64,000 bases of DNA, from contig JAGCUR010000017.1 in assembly GCA_017962745.1 (NCBI GenBank), positions 1 to 64,000 of the forward strand, in the 5' to 3' direction. Numbering within the stretch: the stretch's first letter is position 1; every line of letters starts with the position of its first letter. The position numbers were made by a program, and so were the translations under genes. Below the pieces are notes generated by a model. The model worked only from the letters and a program-made list of their open reading frames with translations, was not told the origin of the DNA and did not search any database. Origin of the DNA: Bacilli bacterium (lineage in GTDB: Bacteria; Bacillota_I; Bacilli_A; ML615J-28; CAG-698). This document shows, piece after piece, positions 17,421 to 26,467 of the stretch.

Positions 17421-18131
17421 TTAGTCCTCGATTGATTCTATTTTTAAATATTTAATGATGAATTCTTCTTTTTGGAAAGCTGGATCAACTGGTCCTGGGA
17501 AATATCCGCCAATTGCCATATTGATGATTAAGAAATAGTTTTGATCAAACGGCCAAGATGCATAATCCTCATTATCGCCTTTTTTAAATAAATCATAATG
17601 GATGCCATCAATATCAATAGAAAAGCCTTCTTTTGTCCAGTAATAGACAAAGTCGTGAAACTCGCTATCATTTATATCGATTACTTTGGTACGATGATTA
17701 CCTAAAGTGTGGTTATAAGTCTTGCAGTGAAGCGAAGAATGGATTTTACCTGGCATTCTTCCGATAAATTCCATAATGTCTATCTCCCCACACTCTGGCC
17801 AGTTATGTCTTTTAATGATATCTTCACTTAAAAGCCATATAGCTGGCCATGTTCCTTTTAGAGTAGGGAGTTTACACGAAAAACTAATCTTTCCATATTT
17901 AAATAGCTGATTTGAAACAATGCGGGCCGATGTATAGTGGCGATTTTGGTAATCTTCTTTTAGGCCTACGATATGTAAGCCTTCTTTATCGATAAATAAG
18001 TTATCGATACGGTCAGTATAATACTGTAATTCGCCATTACCAAAGCCGTGTCCGGCTATAACATAGCGCCAGTTAGCTTTATCAACTTGATTTAAATTAT
18101 AGTTAGTATAGTCTTCGTAAAATATAGTCAT
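17421..18131 (-). CDS. Cytoplasmic GH16 endo-beta-1,3-glucanase
   Basis: The GH16 core of 236 residues has the catalytic GEIDIMEF (E-x-D-x-x-E, about residue 117), GTWPAIWLL and the FFLIINMAIGG-like strand (FLIINMAIGGYFPG). It lacks a signal peptide and any binding module, unlike the lipoprotein GH16 at the other end of the operon, so it should cut glucan chains already inside the cell. The start at 18131 has AGGAG six bases upstream; the longer frame runs into the preceding permease gene. Confidence 0.9.
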   Translation of the reverse strand: MTIFYEDYTNYNLNQVDKANWRYVIAGHGFGNGELQYYTDRIDNLFIDKEGLHIVGLKEDYQNRHYTSARIVSNQLFKYGKISFSCKLPTLKGTWPAIWLLSEDIIKRHNWPECGEIDIMEFIGRMPGKIHSSLHCKTYNHTLGNHRTKVIDINDSEFHDFVYYWTKEGFSIDIDGIHYDLFKKGDNEDYASWPFDQNYFLIINMAIGGYFPGPVDPAFQKEEFIIKYLKIESIED

Positions 18132-18132
18132 T

Positions 18133-19164
18133 TTATTCTCCTGCGATACCGCTCTTTTCAATTCCTTCCACAAAGAATCTTTGTAATACGAAATAATTAA
18201 TTAACAGTGGTAGTATTGATAAAAATACTGCTGCCATTTTTACACCTTGGTAAAGAATGATTTCTCTTTCACCTCTATCTAAAAGCGAATTTTGGAAATT
18301 CTGTAAAGCAATCGGTAGCGTTATCCAACGAGGAGCGTCCTGTCCCGCTTTTACGATATTTAAGTACATCGATGCAGTCTCGCTATCGTTCCAATACCAT
18401 ACAAAACTAAATAAAAGTACTGTAATAACTGATGGAATTACTAATGGAAGGGCAATTCTAAAGAAAATTTGCAGATTATTAGCCCCATCAATTCTAGCTG
18501 ATTCTTCTAGTTGGACTGGTAAGCGCTTAAATGTAGAATAGAGGATCATGAAATATAGAGCAAAACATAAACCTTGTCCTAATGAAGAAGGTAAAATGTA
18601 AGTTAAAATACTACCAAGTAGTTTTAGTTTTGCATACCATGCATATCTTGGAATACTAATTAGGGCAGTTGGGACGATATATGTAATGATCATTATCGCA
18701 AACCAAAGTTTTTTAAGTGGGAAATTAAACCTAGCAAACCCGTATGCTGTTAAGCAACCGATTATTACATTAAATAATGTAGGTAACATTGCTACAATTA
18801 TTGATTTATATAATGCTTTTAAGTAGCCTAACTGTTTAAATGCCTCCACATAATTTCTAAAATATAGACTTGAAGGTAACAAGCCACTTGCAGAGTCGGC
18901 TAAATCCATTTGTGGCTTAAGACTAGTTAATAGCATATAAATCATTGGGTATAAGAATATGAAGCTGACGATTACTAAGAATATATAAATAAATAATTTA
19001 TATACTAGTCCATCAGTAAAATTCATACCTAACATTACTTTTTTAACCTTCTTCTTGTTTATCCTAATCGGTCCACCATGAAGTTTTACAATGATTGGGT
19101 TAGGTGTGAAGATTAAAATTGCAACTAAAGCTAATACGATTAATACGATTAAGAAAGGTAACAT
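18133..19164 (-). CDS. Carbohydrate ABC permease, MalG type (second pair)
   Basis: This 343-residue inner-membrane permease has an extra N-terminal hydrophobic segment and charged stretch before the usual six helices. The EAA loop that docks the ATPase reads EESARIDGANNLQIFFRIALP. It pairs with the MalF-type permease encoded next upstream. The start at 19164 has AAAGGAGG eight bases upstream. The N-terminal extension of about 60 residues is unusual for MalG-type proteins. Confidence 0.88.
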   Translation of the reverse strand: MLPFLIVLIVLALVAILIFTPNPIIVKLHGGPIRINKKKVKKVMLGMNFTDGLVYKLFIYIFLVIVSFIFLYPMIYMLLTSLKPQMDLADSASGLLPSSLYFRNYVEAFKQLGYLKALYKSIIVAMLPTLFNVIIGCLTAYGFARFNFPLKKLWFAIMIITYIVPTALISIPRYAWYAKLKLLGSILTYILPSSLGQGLCFALYFMILYSTFKRLPVQLEESARIDGANNLQIFFRIALPLVIPSVITVLLFSFVWYWNDSETASMYLNIVKAGQDAPRWITLPIALQNFQNSLLDRGEREIILYQGVKMAAVFLSILPLLINYFVLQRFFVEGIEKSGIAGE

Positions 19165-19165
19165 T

Positions 19166-20116
19166 CTAACGTCCTCCTTTCTTAATTCTTGGCTTTTTAG
19201 GCACAAAGATTAAAGCGTATAAGCCAATATGAAGTAAGATTATACCTAAATAAATAATACCTAGGCAACATGCATATCCATATCCTCTACCAGTTGCGCT
19301 CGTATATTGAGTAGCAATATATTGAGCAATTGACATAGTGGATGTGGCCTCACTTGATGCTGCTTCTTGGATTAGTGATGAATTTGATAAAGTTACAATC
19401 ATGTAGACGGCATTTACTAATATAAATGAAGACATTGAAGGAAGCGTAATCTTCCAAAATGATTGCCACTTACTAGCTCCATCAATAGCAGCTGCTTCAT
19501 ATATTTGTTTGTTTAATCGTTGTAATCCGGCTAAAAAGATTAAAATTGGAATACCGGTATACCATAATACTAAAATTAGTTTATCAAATAGAATGGTTAT
19601 TAACTTACCAAAAAACTCTGGGATGATGCTAACGATTGCACTACCGATATTATCACTAGCAACCGATATCGTAGTTGATCCTTGAGACATCAGTTCAGAT
19701 ACCACTGGACCGGAAATTATAATTGCTGGTAAGAAATATATAACCCTCCACATTCCTCTTAGCTTAATATTTTGATTTAATATCATCGATATTAATAAAG
19801 CAAATGTTAGTGAGAATGGTACTTGAACAACAATTTCAAGCAAATATTCACGAATCATGGTCGGAAACTTAGTATCGGTTGCAAATGCATATTTGAAATT
19901 TTCAAACCATGTAAATGTGGCAACGATTGAGTTTCCTCTAAATACTGCTTCACAAAAACTATAATAAAACGCTTGGATAATTGGCCATAAAGTAAAGATA
20001 CATACACCTATTATCCATGGTAAGATGAATAAATAGCCGCTTGCCCATTCACGTTTCTTATTATCTAATCTAAATGGTTTTCTGGAAGTCTTTGAATCTT
20101 TAACTACATTATTCAT
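19166..20116 (-). CDS. Carbohydrate ABC permease, MalF type (second pair)
   Basis: A 316-residue permease with six predicted helices. The EAA loop is seen as YEAAAIDGASKWQSFWKITLP. The large loop between helices three and four (QGSTTISVASDN region) is Ser/Thr-rich. It overlaps the end of the DUF5696 gene by eight bases. With the MalG-type neighbour it makes a second complete permease pair in the operon, with no solute-binding protein of its own directly beside it. Confidence 0.88.
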   Translation of the reverse strand: MNNVVKDSKTSRKPFRLDNKKREWASGYLFILPWIIGVCIFTLWPIIQAFYYSFCEAVFRGNSIVATFTWFENFKYAFATDTKFPTMIREYLLEIVVQVPFSLTFALLISMILNQNIKLRGMWRVIYFLPAIIISGPVVSELMSQGSTTISVASDNIGSAIVSIIPEFFGKLITILFDKLILVLWYTGIPILIFLAGLQRLNKQIYEAAAIDGASKWQSFWKITLPSMSSFILVNAVYMIVTLSNSSLIQEAASSEATSTMSIAQYIATQYTSATGRGYGYACCLGIIYLGIILLHIGLYALIFVPKKPRIKKGGR

Positions 20117-22520
20117 ACTTCCCTCCTACTACTGCATATGAGTGAGCAGAAACTATCTTACCCATATAAGTTACATTAGATAAATTATAATTAATGATTA
20201 AAGTAGTATAACTACCATTATCAATATTTTGATAAGTGACAATTGATACACCTGATTCAGGAACGTATCTTGAATATACTTTAGAATTTAGGATAGCGTT
20301 ATAACCATCTTTGTAAACATTATTAAATCTAGCGATTTCTTCTTTCCAATCATCAAAACTTGTTGTGAAGTATGATACTGTATCAGTATGTTTCAAGTTA
20401 TGACTTGCTTCTTTTGTGATTAAGTAGCTTGGGAAGGCACCATAATCTAAATAACGAAGGTAACCAATCTCACCTAATGAATTGTAATTTAAGTGTTCGC
20501 CATAATAATCTACGTAACCTTTAATTACATAAGGCACAAATGGTACATTATCTGAATACAAATGATAAATGTTTGCATATGTTGGCATTTGTAAATATGC
20601 ATCTAGATATTTATAGAAATAATCATTTGGTTTTGATAAAGCTAATCTGTATTTAGAACTAACTAAATCTAGTGCATTATCATATTCAGAATAACAATCA
20701 AATCTTGAATTATTTTCGTTATTTTCATAATAACTAAATAATACATTACCTAAATTATTAATTGAAATACCATTTAAGCCTAACTTTCTATCACCTTTTT
20801 TAACTAAATCAGCTGCTAACTTATTAGTATAAGTTGGATCGATATAGTTATATTCAGTAAATAAGTTATTACCTGAATTCTTAAAGACCATTCTAAGTTT
20901 AAGTAGTGATGTAGCAATCTTAGATTTAGTTAAGTTACCTCTAGTGTAACCAACTACATAATTATCGTTTAGATATGCTTCAATACCCTTGCTTTTTAGC
21001 TCTTTTAGGTAGCGCTTGAAGGCGCCTTTAGAACCTAGGCTAGTATTGTATTTAAGCGTATATGGGCTAGCTCCACTGTAGCCAGCTTTATTCCAACCTA
21101 AAATATTAACTAGTGGGATAGTTCCATCCTCACTTACCTCACTTACGATTTTCTTTAAATCGGCAAGGGTTGTCATTTTAACTGTGGAATAGCCGAGCAT
21201 ACTCTTTTGGGCATCACTCATTAAAACATCGATATTAGTCTTAAACTCACCACTTGTGTTACGGTTTAATAATTCATGTTCTAATAAATATTCTTGATAA
21301 CATTTAGCCATACCAACGTAGTTTGCATCATTTCCGCTTAAGAAGCGGTAATTAATTGCCATATCTTCTTCATACAACTGATCAATCATCGTTAAATTAA
21401 TACCATATAAGTAATAATTAAAACGCGTTGTGAAAGTCGAGAACATAAAGTTAGTCTTAATGTTATAAGATCCACTTGGAGAAACCGTTAAGCTAGCTTG
21501 TTTATTACCATCTTCTAAGATAGCTAGTACTGCATCTTGATTAACCCCATTTACAAAGCCATAAACTGGCATTGTAAGTGTCTTATAATCATGCATACCA
21601 TTATCTTCATCTAAGCCTTGCGTTTGAATTCCTCTATCGCTACCGTAGAATGGATATGATTGCCATGTGACAGCAGACCCAGTAACAGAGCCATATCTAA
21701 CTAAAGCGCCAGCGCCATCTGGAATTAGCATATAACCAGGAGTATCGCTTGTAGCTGAGCCTAAAAGTGGCATTACCATAATACCAGCTAATACATATTT
21801 TTCATTCTCTTCTTTGATTTCATCGCGTGGAATCTTTACATGTAAGCCGTTATCATCCAAAGTAACATATGCTGATATTGAAATACCTAATGAAAAACTA
21901 CGGTCAGTATTCATTTCTTTCGCATTAGCGAAAGTAATGTTAACTTTTATACCATTTTGAATTTGTTGATAGTTATAAACAGTCTTTTCCGCAATCGTTA
22001 GTTTAACTTTAGTTGCTTCATCTTCTGGAAGTGTTTCTTTTTCAGCTCTTGTGTGCTTTGTACCTTTAGTAAGCCAAGCACGCGTTGTATTGATATCGAA
22101 GTTTTGGCTTGAAGATAAGTATTGGTAATAATAAATTGAGAAACTACTTGATAAGAAACCAGAATAATACTCACTACACATCGATTCATCTACTTCATCT
22201 AAAGCTGATGAATAAATGTAGCCAGTTTCCATATTCTTGATCTTAAAAATACATAAATTACTATTGAAATATAACTCTAGTTTGCCATTGGCACTCCTTG
22301 TAACGAATGTATCATTTTCGTTTAGACTACCTTTAAAAGTATTGATGCGTGTATCATCAGCACCAGTATAGAACGATGAATCGATAATCATATCGTTAGA
22401 GAAGTTATATTCAATATCTTCAGTTGATGCTTCATTTGCTTTAATTACTAAAATACTAGCAACTGCTAAAGCAAAGATACCTATTAAAGCAAGTAATCTT
22501 AGTTTTGAAATTCTAAACAC
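20109..22520 (-). CDS. DUF5696 protein of the glucan operon
   Basis: An 803-residue protein with one N-terminal membrane anchor (residues about 7-27) and a large extracellular part. It fits DUF5696, a family found beside paired sugar permeases in Bacillota. Residues about 210-300 look like a beta-sandwich with MLIPDGAGALVRYG, recalling some glycosidases; the centre (about 440-680) alternates strands and helices as a TIM barrel would. It might therefore bind or cleave glucan next to the permease, but no catalytic pair can be assigned. It starts with GTG behind GGAGGTG and overlaps the upstream gene by eight bases. Confidence 0.75.
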   Translation of the reverse strand: MFRISKLRLLALIGIFALAVASILVIKANEASTEDIEYNFSNDMIIDSSFYTGADDTRINTFKGSLNENDTFVTRSANGKLELYFNSNLCIFKIKNMETGYIYSSALDEVDESMCSEYYSGFLSSSFSIYYYQYLSSSQNFDINTTRAWLTKGTKHTRAEKETLPEDEATKVKLTIAEKTVYNYQQIQNGIKVNITFANAKEMNTDRSFSLGISISAYVTLDDNGLHVKIPRDEIKEENEKYVLAGIMVMPLLGSATSDTPGYMLIPDGAGALVRYGSVTGSAVTWQSYPFYGSDRGIQTQGLDEDNGMHDYKTLTMPVYGFVNGVNQDAVLAILEDGNKQASLTVSPSGSYNIKTNFMFSTFTTRFNYYLYGINLTMIDQLYEEDMAINYRFLSGNDANYVGMAKCYQEYLLEHELLNRNTSGEFKTNIDVLMSDAQKSMLGYSTVKMTTLADLKKIVSEVSEDGTIPLVNILGWNKAGYSGASPYTLKYNTSLGSKGAFKRYLKELKSKGIEAYLNDNYVVGYTRGNLTKSKIATSLLKLRMVFKNSGNNLFTEYNYIDPTYTNKLAADLVKKGDRKLGLNGISINNLGNVLFSYYENNENNSRFDCYSEYDNALDLVSSKYRLALSKPNDYFYKYLDAYLQMPTYANIYHLYSDNVPFVPYVIKGYVDYYGEHLNYNSLGEIGYLRYLDYGAFPSYLITKEASHNLKHTDTVSYFTTSFDDWKEEIARFNNVYKDGYNAILNSKVYSRYVPESGVSIVTYQNIDNGSYTTLIINYNLSNVTYMGKIVSAHSYAVVGGKYE

Positions 22521-24564
22521 GGGAGATCACCTCCTTCAATAAGTTAATAATGAAGTTAATAAACTGCTTAGTTAACATATATAGCAAGAATCCAAAAGCA
22601 ACAAACAGTAACATTGTAAGTATTGATAACAAGATATTACTGTTATTTTCTTTGAAGGTGAATTCTTGAATATCTTTAACCATAAAGTACATTAATACAA
22701 AGCTCCATCCCCATAAAACTAGATGTGGCATCGTATAGAAGAATGATTCTGTCTCAATTACAAAGTTAGATAAGATAATTACAAATGGCATAAAGATTAA
22801 ATAAGGGGCTAAGCAACAAATTGAATTGATGTAAACATCCTTAAATCTACCACTTCCGCTTCTAATTGAACTAATTAAGTAGTTACATACTACAAATAAA
22901 AGTAATGGTAAGATACTTTTTAGTAAAATTGAAACGATTGTAATGCTTTGCTTATCACCAGGATTAAAGACAAATCCCGTAAAGAAGCTAGCTAGTACTG
23001 TTAAGATGAAGAACCAGCCGTACCAGATCGTAGCTGATGCTACGCTCATAGCTTCTAATCTTCTATTTTCATAGAATCCATCTAATGGATGACGGATAAA
23101 TCTAAATAGGTGGCAAGTTTCTTTAATTAGTTTTACTTTAAACATCTTCTCTTTGAAAGCGCGCATACTAGTTTTTGGTTTATCAAAAATATGAAGTTTA
23201 TTTAAAACGATCAAGATAATAATTAAGCTAGCTAGAATTATGAATAATAAATAACCATAATCATTTAGCCAATTATTTCTAACTTCCCAAAAAGCATTGG
23301 AATAAGATGTCGTATCTTTAGCTAGTTTAAACTCAGCTAAAGCTTCTTTATATAATCCTTCTCTTAAATATGCATTACCTAAACCTTTATGAGCTAGGTC
23401 AAACATATTATTAAGCTTTAATACTTCTTCCCATGGTTCTCTACTTTCTTGATATTTACCATCGTTATATAGTTTTAAGGCTTCATGAATTAAGCCGGCA
23501 AACTCGGTTTGGACAAATATTTGAATTTGATTACCATCTAGAACATATAAATTATACTCATCATCTACTTCAATGCTTGTAGAAGATCTAAATAGACCGA
23601 TTGTTACACCTGTAGAATCATAACCGGCGAAGTTAAATAATAAGTTACCTTCGCGGTCATATTCGCAAATATAACCATATTTTTCAACCGTATAAATGGT
23701 TTCTGTTGGTCCAATCGCGATATCCACATAATCGCTCCAATCCCTCATGTTGGTTGGTAGCAAGTTATTACCAGCGATATTAAGTTTCTTAACAGCTGAG
23801 CCTTCAGTATTACTTAAAGTATTAATTAAGCCATCGCCATCAATCGCAAGATTGATTGGACTAACTGGTGAAACATAAAGTTTCTTTCGTTGTTCTTTAG
23901 TCGAGAATAAGAATTTCACTACATATTTAAAGTCAGGTTGAACGTAGTTAGCACCAAAATAACCCGAGAATTCATTATCTTTAGTGATCGTAACAATACC
24001 ATTGGCATTACCAGAATCAATGATATACATCGTTCCCACTGGATCTACGACGATCTTAGTTGGTAAAAAGTCACTAGATGACTCGATATATAGTGGATGC
24101 GTTGGTTTATAGATGTATGTAGGGTTAGCTAAATCATTTAAATCAAAGATTACTACTGCTTTTAGCCCATAGTCAGCTACATACACTAGCTCATCATCGG
24201 ATGCGTAAACGCCTTGTGGTTTAACTAAGATGCCTTTACCGATTTCTAAAGCGTTAGTAAAGGTTGCATCAGTTTGAATGATGCGTGCATTACCAGTATC
24301 GGCGATATAAAACTTTTTGAATTTTGAATTATAATAAATGTCTTCTGGATTATTTATGGTAATAGTTTCTGAATTCGAGAAAGTAATATTAGTTACTTTC
24401 TTCACAGCGATATAAGCATCTTGAGTTGGAATCATATCTCCGTTGGAATCAACGGTATATGTTTTATGTGATGCTCCATTATCAGCCATAACTTTTACTT
24501 GCATAAAGACGATACAAGTAATGGCTACTAGTAAGAATAAAGTAAGTTTACGTAATTTCTTCAT
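22513..24564 (-). CDS. NHL propeller-TPR-Yip1 membrane protein
   Basis: Domain order in 683 residues: signal peptide (1-27, ending near VMADNG); NHL/beta-propeller repeats (about 60-360) with IYYNSKFKKFYIADTGNARI and GVYASDDELVYVADYG; two TPR-like repeats (about 370-430, EALKLYNDGKYQESREPWEE); a transmembrane segment (about 447-465); then a Yip1 domain of about five helices. The outside propeller and the inside-membrane Yip1 part suggest a scaffold. It lies between the first permease pair and DUF5696, a position its relatives share. Function is unknown. Confidence 0.8.
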   Translation of the reverse strand: MKKLRKLTLFLLVAITCIVFMQVKVMADNGASHKTYTVDSNGDMIPTQDAYIAVKKVTNITFSNSETITINNPEDIYYNSKFKKFYIADTGNARIIQTDATFTNALEIGKGILVKPQGVYASDDELVYVADYGLKAVVIFDLNDLANPTYIYKPTHPLYIESSSDFLPTKIVVDPVGTMYIIDSGNANGIVTITKDNEFSGYFGANYVQPDFKYVVKFLFSTKEQRKKLYVSPVSPINLAIDGDGLINTLSNTEGSAVKKLNIAGNNLLPTNMRDWSDYVDIAIGPTETIYTVEKYGYICEYDREGNLLFNFAGYDSTGVTIGLFRSSTSIEVDDEYNLYVLDGNQIQIFVQTEFAGLIHEALKLYNDGKYQESREPWEEVLKLNNMFDLAHKGLGNAYLREGLYKEALAEFKLAKDTTSYSNAFWEVRNNWLNDYGYLLFIILASLIIILIVLNKLHIFDKPKTSMRAFKEKMFKVKLIKETCHLFRFIRHPLDGFYENRRLEAMSVASATIWYGWFFILTVLASFFTGFVFNPGDKQSITIVSILLKSILPLLLFVVCNYLISSIRSGSGRFKDVYINSICCLAPYLIFMPFVIILSNFVIETESFFYTMPHLVLWGWSFVLMYFMVKDIQEFTFKENNSNILLSILTMLLFVAFGFLLYMLTKQFINFIINLLKEVISRV

Positions 24565-24572
24565 ATTATCAC

Positions 24573-25439
24573 CTACTTTATACCCGAATGAGCCATTGTA
24601 TCCATGACTTTAGATTGAACTATAATAAAGAATACTAAGTTAGGCAAGAAGATTATTAGTGAAGCTGCTGCTGCCATACCTTGACCTGACACACTAGCGT
24701 TAGTAGTTAGGGTAGATAGGAAGAAGGCAAGCGTTCTATGACCTTCGTCGCTAACAAAGATAGACGATGTTTCCATATTATTCCAGAATCCTTGGAAGGA
24801 TAGAATCGCTACTGTAGACAAAGCCGGTTTAATAAGCGGCATTATAACGCGCCAAAAGACTTGGAAATCGGTAGCGCCATCTAACCTTGCTGCTTCTATC
24901 AACTCATCTGGGATTTGATCAATGAACTGTTTTACTAAGAATAAGCCTACTGGCATAGCAAGTAATGGAATAATGTGGGCAAAGAATGTATTGGTAATGC
25001 CTAAACTAGATATAACTAAATATCTAGGGATTACTAAAGCTGACCCAACAAACATCATTGCTACTTCGTTTACTTTAAATAATAACTTCTTTCCTTTAAA
25101 TCTTAACTTTGATAAAGCAAAAGCAGTTAGTGATGTAATAAACATGGTAGCGGCAACACCAACTAGCGTTACCGAGATACTATTAAATAAGTATCTAGAG
25201 AACGGAATTGATGATTGCGTTGTTTGATTGAATAAATTTTTAAAATTATCTAGCGTTGGATTGATAACATAGAATTTTGGTGGATATTCCAATAATTCTG
25301 ATATCGGTTTAAACGCATGAACAATAATAAACACAATTGGAAGTAACATAAATAAAGCCATTAGTCCTGTAATAATATAGAACTTAATTTGACTCGGATG
25401 GAATCGATCAGGATTGATCTTTTGGTTACGATAAGCCAT
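24573..25439 (-). CDS. Carbohydrate ABC permease, MalG type (first pair)
   Basis: A 288-residue permease with six helices and the EAA loop ELIEAARLDGATDFQVFWRV. The start at 25439 is backed by AGGAGG six bases upstream; the longer frame would overlap the preceding permease. It pairs with the MalF-type gene eleven bases upstream. Confidence 0.9.
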   Translation of the reverse strand: MAYRNQKINPDRFHPSQIKFYIITGLMALFMLLPIVFIIVHAFKPISELLEYPPKFYVINPTLDNFKNLFNQTTQSSIPFSRYLFNSISVTLVGVAATMFITSLTAFALSKLRFKGKKLLFKVNEVAMMFVGSALVIPRYLVISSLGITNTFFAHIIPLLAMPVGLFLVKQFIDQIPDELIEAARLDGATDFQVFWRVIMPLIKPALSTVAILSFQGFWNNMETSSIFVSDEGHRTLAFFLSTLTTNASVSGQGMAAAASLIIFLPNLVFFIIVQSKVMDTMAHSGIK

Positions 25440-25449
25440 AATCCACCTC

Positions 25450-26466
25450 CTAATCCTTACTTCCAAAGAGTTTATAAGCAACTCTTGAAATAATTAATAT
25501 TATTAAAAGTAAAATAACTGTTACAGCACAAGCCATTCCGAATTCATATTTATTATAAATATAGTCATCTACATGGTTAATGATAAGTTGACCCGCATAT
25601 TGTGGAGTTGGGTTAGAACCTGATAAGGTTACACCGATTCCACCCGCTGCAAAGGTATTAACTACAGCCATTACGGCACCAAATAGCATTTGTGGCTTCA
25701 TCATTGGAATAGTAATATAGAATACTTCTTGGAATCGATTCTTCATTCCGTCCACATATGCTGCTTCATATACATCTTGAGGAATGTTTAAAATACCTGA
25801 TAACATGGCTAAGAAGCCTACTCCTAAACTTGACCATAAAGATATAATAATCATTATTGTCATTAAGTAATTAGGATTTTGTAACCATTCAATTGGCTCA
25901 TTGATAATCGTTAAGCTAATTAAAATATAGTTAATGTAGCCAGTATCTGAACCAGAAAAAATAATAATCCAAAGTACTCCTAAGGCAACACCCATTGTCA
26001 TTGAAGGTGTATATAGGATAATTGAGATAACTGTTCTACTTCTTTTTGGCATTTGCGCTAAGCACCAAGCCATAAAGAAACTTAAGACATAGCCTCCTAC
26101 CCCAACAATTAAAGCGAACTTTAATGTATTAGGTAATACATATTGCGTAAATGTCTTATCTTTAGTGAATAGATAAATAAAGTTATCAATAAAGACAAAA
26201 TCAGGTTTATTAACACCATTAAATGATGTAAATGAAAGTAAGATAGCAATAATAATTGGTGCTACGATACAAGTTAGGAACAAAATGGCATATGGTGTAA
26301 CAAAAAGCCATCCGTTTCTTGTTTCTAATTGATCACGTGTAAGTAGCTTCTTTTGTACTTTTTTAGCTTTTCTAATAAAGTGATAAATTAAAACACCAAT
26401 TAATATAGCGGCAACAACAATCCAAAAGATGATAAATGGGGTAATTTTAGATTTAACAAGGAACAT
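25450..26466 (-). CDS. Carbohydrate ABC permease, MalF type (first pair)
   Basis: A 338-residue permease with an extra N-terminal helix and seven in all. The EAA loop is VYEAAYVDGMKNRFQEVFYI, in which the usual DGA is DGM. AAGGAGG lies six bases before the ATG. It follows the large solute-binding protein by two bases. Confidence 0.9.
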   Translation of the reverse strand: MFLVKSKITPFIIFWIVVAAILIGVLIYHFIRKAKKVQKKLLTRDQLETRNGWLFVTPYAILFLTCIVAPIIIAILLSFTSFNGVNKPDFVFIDNFIYLFTKDKTFTQYVLPNTLKFALIVGVGGYVLSFFMAWCLAQMPKRSRTVISIILYTPSMTMGVALGVLWIIIFSGSDTGYINYILISLTIINEPIEWLQNPNYLMTIMIIISLWSSLGVGFLAMLSGILNIPQDVYEAAYVDGMKNRFQEVFYITIPMMKPQMLFGAVMAVVNTFAAGGIGVTLSGSNPTPQYAGQLIINHVDDYIYNKYEFGMACAVTVILLLIILIISRVAYKLFGSKD

Positions 26467-26467
26467 T

